A stretch of 37,014 nucleotides of DNA, taken from Hyphochytrium catenoides. Lineage: Eukaryota > Sar > Hyphochytriomycetes > Hyphochytriales > Hyphochytriaceae. Position 1 is the stretch's first letter. Each line of letters starts with the position of its first letter. Position numbers and translations under genes: made by a program. Location: NCBI GenBank assembly GCA_900088475.1, contig FLMG01002943.1:1-37014 (forward strand), written 5' to 3'. The notes beneath the pieces were generated by a model that saw only the letters and a program-made list of their open reading frames with translations, made no database searches and was not told where the DNA came from. Below are positions 10,220 to 19,508 of the stretch, in pieces.

Positions 10220-10450
10220 AGCTCCAAAAATCCAAAAAGAATTGCATCTGAAAGACGGGGCTCTCTGCTGTCTTTCATCCGTAAAGTGCGGAAGTTCCTG
10301 GTTAACCCTGAAGATATTACTACTTCATATGCCCCTCATTATACATCGAAAGAGCTGTTGATGTGGGTATATTACTGCGAGTCAGTAAACAACTGGCTGC
10401 CTTCAGTGGCGTGCGAGAAAATCCATCCGCTAACCGCTAATTCCGCCTAG
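10220..10450 (+). CDS. Unassigned open frame, possible exon or gene remnant
   Basis: An open stretch of 76 codons ends at a TAG and lacks an ATG. The translated composition looks protein-like, with LLSFIRKVRKFLVNPED, then SYAPHYTSKELLMWVYYCES and NNWLPSVACEKIHPLTANSA. A purine-rich stretch before it does not give a clear acceptor. The Leu-Leu-x-Trp...Cys...Val-Asn spacing recalls the helix of ALR/Erv1 sulfhydryl oxidases, but the CxxC motif is not present, so I give no function. Confidence 0.25.
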   Translation, partial: SSKNPKRIASERRGSLLSFIRKVRKFLVNPEDITTSYAPHYTSKELLMWVYYCESVNNWLPSVACEKIHPLTANSA

Positions 10451-11339
10451 ATCACAAATGTGGTAATCAGTCTTTAGTTTCAATGTTTAGTTATTGCCTG
10501 TACAATACAACGTACAACACAAGCAGAAAATCGAGAGAATGAGTCTGATTCTGAAGTTCTGAAGCTCCATCTGCAGATCTTGTTCTAGGAAGTTTGGAGT
10601 TCAGCACGGTCTTCGCTCTTTGCTCTGTGTACTCATCGCCATTCGTACAGAGAAATCACCCGGGACCAATGTCAGGAAATACAGCAAATCAGATGAGATT
10701 ATAGGGTATATTGGCCATCACCATAACAAATTCAGGAACGATAGCTTTTTCCACCTAAGGTATCTGATGCCTTTCATGACCTTACGAAACTCTGTCTGGG
10801 ACGAGAGGGTCTTCAGCTTTGTAGTACAGCACCTCCTAGCAGGTCCACCATTCCGGCACAGCAAACCGCGATATCCATTTGTCAGAGAACAACTGAAGAC
10901 TGCGGGTGAGCTCGTAACCCCAACATCGCATCTCCTGTTCCCTTACGTCATTGGCACAGAATCTGAGATCCCTTATGGGCTCTCAGTACCTTGTGGGAGT
11001 AAGCGCTGCTGCGAGAATCTTGGATGTTTCTTCGACAGCGTCATCTAAAGTCCCGAGCATCATCATGTGTACGGTTTTATAACTAGAGCCATTGGTTCTC
11101 TCTGTGAGCTCTCTTCAGCCTTGTCGAGCTTCCATAGAATCGCCTCGTTAGAGTATAACCATAGCCACAAACTCGGATACGTATTCACCTTTCGCCCTGA
11201 CGTCCATAATCTTCATTGCGCTTTGTAGTCTATATTCTATTCTTCAGATTATCGTAGGAGGAGCCATCTCGTAGCCCTCGATCAGCTTGTAAAATGAGAG
11301 ACACAGCTTTCTTCCTAGATCTCTTTAAAAGAAGTCAGC
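10451..11339. other. Region with no supported gene
   Basis: The + strand is open for 142 codons at 10620-11048. The translation (FFHLRYLMPFMTLRNSVWD and other segments) matches no family I know, has no splice context and contains no repeated domain. It may be chance or a decayed gene. Confidence 0.4.
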
Positions 11340-11669
11340 CTAGCTCTCTTTATGAGAGGTCAGCCCGTTGGATACGTTAAGAGGTTGAGACTTCTGATGC
11401 CTCGTTATATCGGGTACGAACGGATTTGATTCCAGCCCTGCTGATGAAGAGCTGTCTTCGAAAGCTCTTCTACTAGCTGTTCTGTCCTCTACCTCTTGGC
11501 CACCTCCGTATCTCTGGATAGGCACTAGCTCCTTGAAGGCTATCTTCGACGTCTGTGTCTGGGGTTCATCACCTAGCAAGTTTTCACAGTTTAGCGCAAC
11601 CATAAGACATTCGAGGTAGCATAATTGCTCTTTCTGTCTACTATCTTCACATCTGATGATGTATGTCAA
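11340..11669 (-). CDS. Unassigned open frame, possible last exon of the second PH gene
   Basis: About 100 codons are open and end at a TAG at 11340-11342. The product is polar and disordered in its second half (AFEDSSSSAGLESNPFVPD). An AG at about codon 13 would join in phase 0 to the PH-gene exon ending at 12242, but the pyrimidine tract is weak. A competing candidate 3' exon lies at about 12060-12165. I cannot choose between them. Confidence 0.25.
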   Translation of the reverse strand: MTYIIRCEDSRQKEQLCYLECLMVALNCENLLGDEPQTQTSKIAFKELVPIQRYGGGQEVEDRTASRRAFEDSSSSAGLESNPFVPDITRHQKSQPLNVSNGLTSHKES

Positions 11670-12241
11670 CTTTCATACTTTCTGGGACGAATTGTGGTCT
11701 TTATGAAGGAAGTTGACTGTTAGACAAGCTATTACCCTTAGCGCCCGTCCAAGATGGTGTTGTCGAGGCTCATCGCAAAGGAAAGAGAGAGTGTTAGTTA
11801 GCCATCATCACTCAAGAGCAGAGGGAGTGCACTTTCGTGACATCAAAGCAGGCACCCAGAGGATCATCTGACGACTTTCATGTGCCTTTCTCCTTATAAG
11901 CCTTAGATCCGAGGATGAGAAGGAAAAGACGGCAAGCTAGGGCTAAAGGCTGAAAGTGAAAACAGTGTATGTCTTTATAAATAGAGAAGCTGCCTAAGCG
12001 AACGGACATACGGCCTGATGGCGCTTCATGACAACAAAATCTCACAAATAAGATCAGGCCGCTAGAGTCATGATGGGGCTGGCAGCCTCCGTCTGACTCT
12101 TAGAGCGCCCACGAGTAAAGACAGCTGACCGTCTATGTCTCCGGTTGTACTTGTCTAGAACGGCGTTAGACACCTACGTAGCCGACAAGAGTAAGTCACT
12201 CTGTATACGAATAATCAACAATATATAGAGTAAGGCTTTAC

Positions 12242-13541
12242 CTTTCTTTGGTCCGTTTTGTCGCACTCGGCGCTCTTCTGTCTACTATCAGCTCTGAAAA
12301 TCTTTGTTCCGCTTGCTACAAGCTTCTCCGTGGCCTCAAAAAGAGAGAAGCGAACCTTTTTCTCTGGGCTGTCTCGCTTGCCTTGCCTTCCACTACTCCT
12401 CCCATCGTCCGAAGTAGCTCTACTGGAGCGAGAGGAAGTGGTCTCCCTTTCGGTGATACGTTTCTGTGAAATGATGTTAGACCCTGCGACTTCTGATTCC
12501 ATATCCTTGCCATGAACCCTTCTAAATCCGCTCAGTCGGAGTCTAGACTGAAGCGTGACGCCCTTGTATCTTCTTTGGAGCTTATTGACAATCCAAAGTG
12601 TAGCAATAGATCTTTCATAAAGGTTCTCTCACGTCTACCCTGACCCTTATCCTTCTCAATTCCTCTGTATCTCCTTCTTGCTAGTTGCACGTTATTTCTT
12701 GCGTCTTATATCTGCGGTCTCTGTTCACCAGCGCCAGAATAGTGAACTTCTGGGACGCTTGCGCTTACCTCATAATCTTCGATCTCTTTCTCCAGCTGCT
12801 TACACTTGGCATCGCGTACCACGTTTAGGAGGGCTCCGTACTCATCGTTACAGCTGGCGATTTCCTAAAGACGCCACATGGTGAATATAGGGATCTGCCT
12901 TCACAATCCTTTGCCCTAGCTCAACGGGGCGACGAACCCTTCTGATTTCCTCTAACAAGCGATATACCATCATTGTGGTGAGCTATACATCTACAGTTAC
13001 CCCGAAGTTCCCCTCTGCATCTGTTCGCCTCGTCCTTTCAATCTTCTTATGACTACGTGGTGGGAAATCATTTACCTGAGAGTCCTTAAAGGGCCGCCGA
13101 CGCCAAAGGAGTAGTGCCTTGCACCATCTGCGCCTGACCTCCACGCAGCTAGCGCTCAGGATCATTTGCTTCTGCAGAGGGTCGACCTTGTATCTATCGC
13201 CCATGACATGTATCTCATTCGCTATCACGGTGAATCTGTGAGGATAGAAGTTCTCATCTGGAAGAGCCTTCACAGAGACCTAAACGGAGACAATGGACCC
13301 ATTGAGGGAGCTGATGTGAGAATAAATAAGCTCTTAGACAAGGAATATCAGCCCAGCCCTTTGCAGGCATTCAAGCACGCGGCTAGTAAGAGGTAAGCGG
13401 AGGAGTATGTAGAGCCGCACCTTGTGCTTCGTAAGCTCAAAACTGCCTAGGAGAGATTCATTTTCATGCTCAAAGAACTGCAGGTTGCCCTCATTGATGG
13501 CAAAGTAACAGGGTACAGGCTCCCCTTCTTCCGGATGCAGC
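12242..13541 (-). CDS. Second PH-domain protein, partial, cut by assembly gap
   Basis: Exons in coding order: 13421-13541 (runs into the gap), 13076-13279, 12769-12864, 12242-12625; all join in phase 0. The first two make most of a PH domain: VPCYFAINEGNLQFFEHENE, SLLGSFELTKHK, FYPHRFTVIANEIHVM, a strand-loop region, and a terminal helix VEVRRRWCKALLLW with the conserved Trp. Next comes a charged helix (CKQLEKEIEDYE), then an amphipathic segment (RSIATLWIVNKLQRRYKG), then a Ser/Arg-rich disordered tail ending at a GTAAAG donor. The N-terminus lies in the gap and the C-terminus is not settled. The PH fold suggests membrane or protein binding; no specific role can be given. It is on the opposite strand from, and only 4 kb away from, the other PH gene, but the two are not obviously close copies. 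Confidence 0.65.
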
Positions 13542-14061
13542 NNNNNNNNNNNNNNNNNNNNNNNNNNNNNNNNNNNNNNNNNNNNNNNNNNNNNNNNNNN
13601 NNNNNNNNNNNNNNNNNNNNNNNNNNNNNNNNNNNNNNNNNNNNNNNNNNNNNNNNNNNNNNNNNNNNNNNNNNNNNNNNNNNNNNNNNNNNNNNNNNNN
13701 NNNNNNNNNNNNNNNNNNNNNNNNNNNNNNNNNNNNNNNNNNNNNNNNNNNNNNNNNNNNNNNNNNNNNNNNNNNNNNNNNNNNNNNNNNNNNNNNNNNN
13801 NNNNNNNNNNNNNNNNNNNNNNNNNNNNNNNNNNNNNNNNNNNNNNNNNNNNNNNNNNNNNNNNNNNNNNNNNNNNNNNNNNNNNNNNNNNNNNNNNNNN
13901 NNNNNNNNNNNNNNNNNNNNNNNNNNNNNNNNNNNNNNNNNNNNNNNNNNNNNNNNNNNNNNNNNNNNNNNNNNNNNNNNNNNNNNNNNNNNNNNNNNNN
14001 NNNNNNNNNNNNNNNNNNNNNNNNNNNNNNNNNNNNNNNNNNNNNNNNNNNNNNNNNNNNN
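13542..14061. other. Assembly gap (520 N)
   Basis: All bases are N. The 5' part of the second PH-domain gene is missing here. Translations crossing it have no meaning. Confidence 1.
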
Positions 14062-14750
14062 CATGTTGCGAGAGAGAGACACAGGAGAGAGAACAATGTG
14101 TGAGAGAGAGAGAGGGAGGAGTACATGGGGGCAATTGGTGGGAAAGGAATCTTATCCAAGGAGGAAACATGAAGCAGCGTGGCATCTCGCCAATAGTTTT
14201 CTGTTCGGACGATGCATGGTCCAGGGCCACAGGGCCCTCTCATAATGATGAGAAGGGCAACTGCCCGGTGCGGCAATTGTCAAGTTACAAAGAAAGAATG
14301 TCCTTCTTTTCTCCCTCATCAAGAACCCATCACTCTCCCTATCTTTGAGTCAGCGTGGGCTATATCGGGAAGGCGATTGCCAGATCTTTTGCTGCGCTGA
14401 AAGATTGGCGAAGAGTGAAGAGAGGATGACGCAAGTTAGACCAGAATAAGTCCATGATCTCTATACCTTAGGCCTCCCATTCCCTATCTTGCAGATGGCG
14501 GCCGAGCTCTGGCGCAGAGCTGGAGGGGGCTTGCCTCCGGCCAAATCCTCGTTTGATGGGCTCACACTTGCCCCATGCAAGGAAGTGCAATGCCAGGATA
14601 CCTAAATATATATTCCAGTTGCCACGAATGATATTGACACTCACTCTCTCTCTCTTTCTAACCCTGATCATCCATCCCTTTCTGCCTGTCTGCTGGACCT
14701 GCTTCTCTCCTGTCTCTGCTTCGAGCCACTGGCTGCATCTAGCATATCTT
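14062..14750. other. Region downstream of the lipase maturation factor, no supported gene
   Basis: Starts with a GA-rich stretch right after the gap. On the - strand a frame at 14468-14671 has one hydrophobic segment (NIYLGILALHFLAWG) but no start or phase-matched splice site, and it lies after the stop of the neighbouring gene. A + strand CTTGCAG/ATG at about 14489-14496 looks like an acceptor but leads only to a short open stretch. Confidence 0.4.
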
Positions 14751-17700
14751 TTAGATTGCCTCTATAGCACGTGACCGTCTTGTCGAGTTGTAAATGCTAA
14801 GGAACACAAGGACTGCTGTGAGAGCTGCTACCACGAGCTCATGGTCCTTGTTGGGTCGCACCCCTAGACCAACTTGGCAGATAGCCCAGGAAAGAGACTC
14901 CTTGGAGAAGACGGATGAGAGGCTATCTGCTTCTGACCAATCGAACTGTGAGCAATATTCCTCAGGTGTCATACGAGGGCAGCCGTTCAAAGGCCTATGC
15001 CAGCCGAACTGTGCTATAGCTTGCGTGACAGATGGATTCTCTCTCTGGATGACTGGTAGGTATTCTCCTTTCTTCCTTCTTGACCACCAAGAGGAGAGCG
15101 AAGCGTTTCTCGCTATGATCTCAGCGTTCGGCACAGTTCTGGCCCAAGCGGAATCCCAGCGTGTGAAGTCATAAACATAGAGAGAAGCCCTTACAAATCT
15201 GGGTGGTCTCTCCTTGAAGGGATACTGCTCGGTGTCCAAGAGAGAGAGGACAGGTTGGCAGTCCTCGAGTATTTTATCAATAAGGTGGATAAACCAGCCT
15301 GGGTAGTGAGGCGCCGAGCCTAGGGCAGCGAACCACATCTAGGGAGTCAAAAAGAGAGACAGAGAGACAATAGGCAGGCGGAAGAATGTTTAGTAAGCTA
15401 TTAGTTCAGAAGACTCACTTTGCAAGAACGAGATCGGACTAGGAACCAGAGCCATAATAGAACTAAGAGAGCACATGACGATGGTACGGAGATAAGTCTG
15501 TTGAACGATGCCAAAGGTTTGGACCATTGACTTAGCTAGAAGAGGTCTACCTTTGTGACAAAAGATGCGAAGAACAAGGCCAAATACCTGCCAATCAAGT
15601 CGTGGTTGGTGCGGTATCACGATCTTTGGAGCCTGGTAGACGTCTCCTGGCTTGTAAGAGAATGGTATCTCTGTCCACTTGCGCCCGTCCAGAGAGCCCT
15701 CAATTATAATCTCAGGCCTAACAGCAAACTGTCAGCGCCCACACATCGTTCGCCCTCTGACTGAACTTGCGTTCGTTCCTCACACCCAACTTGTCTCTTT
15801 CGTATAGCTTCAGGACTTCAATCCTTACTGTTTCCCTTTCTGTCACCTATCTCTCGACCACATTTTCCCTCTTAGGTCCCTTTTCTCTTTCAAGGCCTCT
15901 GTCTCTGTTTCTTCCTGGCTCCCTCGGTCTCTTCCTTGCTCCTTCTTTCTCTCTCTTTCTCTCTGCTGTCTTCTCCCTTCTTCTCTCTCTCTCTCTCCGT
16001 CTCTCTCTCTCTCTGTCTCTCGCCGTCGCTCCACAAGGCTTTTCGCTGTTCGAGGGGCCTTTACTGGTGTACCTAGCCACTGGCCCGGCCCCGTCTATTT
16101 GTTCAGTCCGACCTCGAGTTCACTCACCTCTCAACTACCGAGGGCTCCACCCCTGCCCAGCCCTTAACACCGCTTTCTTCTGCCTTTCCGACTCCAGTCA
16201 TTCTTCTAAAGAGTCCATATCCAGAAGTGATCATGAGACCCTTTTCCGCCTGAGCTTGATACGCCTCCAGAGCGTGGTGAGGGAGTGTGCTGCGCAGGGA
16301 GTTGCTTATCGAGATGAGAGGCACAGAGGACAGAACAAAAAGGGAAAGAGAGAGGACACCAAGAGATACGGCCCTAAACCCCTTCAAATACTGGAAAACG
16401 ACGCTTCCTCTTGACGAAAGCATCTCTCGCCTAATGGAATAGATAGACACCGCAGCCAACAGAAGCCCAAAGGCCCATATGATAAATGGCAAGCTGCTAT
16501 CTACCCAGACCTATTAATGAGAGGTGAGAGCTAGATCGTGACGAGCAAGAAGTAGCTAGGCAGGAAGTAGAAAGGCAGGCATTATAACATAAGTAGGTAG
16601 ACATACGTTACAGAGAAGAGGAAAGCACAGCGGGAACTTGTTCAGAGTGCTTCTAGAGCTCTGAGAGAAGAGCGCGATCCTACCTGCATCTGCTCCACAG
16701 TAAATGCTGTCTTTATATTCAGGTACTCCAATGATTCTTCTCGATGGGTGTAAACCACGAACATATGAGAAAGGCAAAGGGAAAGCAAAAGGACGGTCAC
16801 TGTCCACAGACCAGTGGATGACAGAAGAGCCGATGTGGTGCTCTGGTCGGGTAGAGCAGAGGAGAGCCCATCATCTTCTAGACAAGGGATATTGAGCGCC
16901 ATCGTTAGCAGGTTGAAGAAGTTATAGTTCCCTGTAAGAATGATCATTATCTGCCATTCGTGGGTAAGCACAATGGTTAGAGTTTCGAAGTTTGTACGGC
17001 ACATGAAGAGCGATATTTTGCAAGGGAGAAGAGATCTTCAGATAGACCAACAAGTGTAACAACTCTGATGGTAGGACGACAATAGAGAGAGAGAGAGAGA
17101 GAAAGAAAGAAAGAAAGAAGGCGACGCAGTGCCAAGAAAAGAAGAGAAGCTATGACCTAGATTGATCTGCTGTACCTGCAGCTGTATTTGTAGGCAAGCT
17201 CCTAGTACTCTCAACCTTCTTATAGGCATTATAAGGAGCAGGGTGCACGGGATCTCAATCAAAAGGGTCGCCGCCACTGACAGACGACTGAAAAATGGGT
17301 GAACTTGGTGCCCATACCAAGAGAGGGGGTTGGCCAGTGGCTGTGGATAGAAGAGAGAAAAGACCTCAGACAATGACACCACGGAGTAGGAAAGGCACAC
17401 ATTGTTTGGAAGGGCGAGAAAAGGCAAGGACTTTCTGTGTCTCCTCACCTCAATCTTAGCTGCAGGGAGGGCGTACAGAGAGAGATAGGGGCAGAAGTCA
17501 CAGCATGGGCAGTAGACGTTTTACCTGGGTTGCAAAATGATACTCTAAGGCGGTCAGGTTTAGCCAGGTGGGACAGTGAGCCTGCACCTTCACCACCCCT
17601 GCCATCAGCATGAGCTTGAAGAATATCCAGCGTAGAAGCCATACAATCGGCACACGATTACTCTGTCTCGCAGAAAAGCCCCAAAAGCTCGCATAGAAGA

Positions 17701-18349
17701 TAGAGATAAAGCCCACCTCTAGGAGAAGAATATCCCATTGGAAGGACATGAAGGTCTGTCCAACGTGGAACAAAGAGAGATAGATTGCCCACAGAAGGAG
17801 AAAAAGGAAGGAGTTATGCCATCCCAGGGCAGTCAGAGCACTGAAGACCAGACCAAGGAGGCAGAGCAGCTCGTGGAAGGCATCAAAGTCTATTCTGGGC
17901 CCCAGTTCGTTGGCCCAAGAGAGTACGGGAAGACGCAGATAGAGAGAGGAGAAGGCCTTAATGAACGTTAGGGTGTCTTCTGTGTGAGGAACCTCTCCAA
18001 GCCTCTTCTTTATATTGCTGAAGTAGGTCTCTGCAGGCATCAGCCCATGCCTGCCTACTAGGCCCGGGTATTGAAGATAAAAGGACAGAATGGCTGCGAA
18101 GTAGAGAACACCAAGGGAAGAGAGAAACCGCGGCCTCCATGGCGATTCTCTCGCGCTGTTCTCATCTCCGCCGCCCAGAAGTGCATTTGTGCCATCTGCG
18201 CTGATTGTGGTGGGGCTGCCATCATGACCTTTACCAGGTCCGTCATAATCATGGCCCTTATCCTTCTCTGTCGGGCTTTCATGACCTCGGGGACCTCCTG
18301 CCCTTGCTGAAGTGGTTGTCGGCCGCTTCCTCAAGTTAACTCCTGACAT
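14751..18349 (-). CDS. Lipase maturation factor (LMF) family ER membrane protein, 6 exons
   Basis: In animals LMF1 is an ER multi-pass protein needed to fold dimeric lipases. Exons in coding order: 17525-18349, 17176-17340, 16684-16950, 16128-16510, 15588-15717, 14751-15338; phases agree and the exon 4 donor is a perfect AG/GTGAGT. Product 785 residues. The first 75 residues are a polar Gly/Lys/Asp-rich tail; hydrophobic segments begin near residue 78. Family landmarks: QYPGLVGRHGLMPAE, SFQWDILLLEVGF, CPTWLNLTALEYHFATQ, LTGNYNFFNLLTMALNIPCL, YGLFRRM, EIIIEGSLDG, YKPGD, PHQPRLDWQMWFAALGS, WFIHLIDKIL and PPRFVRA. It is longer than human LMF1 (567) or LMF2 (707). Exon 4 to exon 5 intron is GA-rich on the sense strand. 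Whether the substrate is a lipase here is inference. Confidence 0.93.
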
Positions 18350-19508
18350 ACTTCATCAGAGGGTCAATCAGCCTGTTAAACACTGGCTTTTAAGCCTACG
18401 CAGAAGAAGCCTAACCACCTCCTTCTCTTCTCACAGGGACAGATTATCCAATGCCCCTGCAAATCCCTTGATCTCTGAAAGTCTGCCATCAGCCCCGAAG
18501 TCTCAAGAAAGTATCCGTGCGTCCGATGGCGCCAAACATTGGATTTTCCTTGGCCGAGAAAACCTCTGTCACTTCCTTTGCTGTAAGTCAAATATTACCG
18601 TTAACCACCCGTAACGAGTTCAAAATCATCTTAAATGCGTCAATGTTAAGCCGCCTCTACGAGTGTTAAAAGTGCCTTGAAATTAGAGGCTTATTGTCCT
18701 AGAACTACTTATATTCCCAGAACCGATGGTATACTGAAAATACGACTTAATAGGGGAAAAGCGAAAGGTCATAAGATCTCTTCTCATTCTCATGCAGCAC
18801 CAGGCAGTGAGACCACCAGCTCATCACTGGGCAGAGAAGAAGCGGGTTGAACGCCTTTGTTTATCTTGGCTCAAAGAGGAGAAGCGCTCTTGGAAAGGCA
18901 GATGCGAAAACTTTGCTATCGGAGACGCACGAGGACTGTCGGGGCAAGGGCAGGGTAAGGGAAAGGAGCTTCCTCTTATGGAGCTACGAGTAGGAGAAGG
19001 GCCCATGAGCAGGACTACCTTAATCAGCACTTGAAGGGCAATGGCGCGATAGTACAGAGTAGCAAGTTAGTTGTAGGACAGCTACGTCTTGTTGAGCACT
19101 TTCACCATGCTCAAAAAAAGGCAGATGGCTTGGTCTGCAATAGGAGAAGTCCATTTGAATTCATTCATACTGAGGGAGTGCAAAGGACAGGTTCACTCAA
19201 CACGAGGGAGTCAATAAATAGGTTTAAAGATTGCCACGGAGGATGGCTGCCCTTGTGATCAACAGAGGCTTGAGATAGATCGTAAGCACAAAGTGAGGCG
19301 TGCTCCACGAGACGACAGAGGTACAAGAGGTGGAAAATGCTATGGAACTAGGAAACTGACAATGACCTGGCAAAGAGGGCGCAGTGCGCCAGAGACCTAG
19401 AGAGACAGACTAAAGAGAATGAGAAAGACTCTTTTCAGGTAAGGCCAGAGGAAAGAAATGGCAGTGGGAGAGAAGAGAGAAACAGTCTTCCGTCCGACTT
19501 GCTCTCTC
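18350..19508. other. Intergenic region between LMF and F-box genes
   Basis: Holds the promoter side of the LMF gene and the 3' flank of the F-box gene. Both strands are open for about 70-100 codons at 18312-18614 and 18792-19034, but the translations are low in recognisable content and have no splice context. No RNA gene or repeat is evident. Confidence 0.4.

Noticed and set aside
10220-10450. Assignment of this open stretch to the Erv1/ALR sulfhydryl oxidase family
   Set aside because: The Leu-Leu-x-Trp and Val-Asn spacing is suggestive, but the catalytic CxxC pair is absent.
13334-14276. Open frames crossing the N run
   Set aside because: They exist only because N codons are not stops; only the part right of 13421 up to the gap edge is supported as an exon.
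14468-14671. Minus-strand hydrophobic segment after the LMF stop codon
   Set aside because: No start, no phase-matched acceptor and position after a well-supported stop; probably chance.
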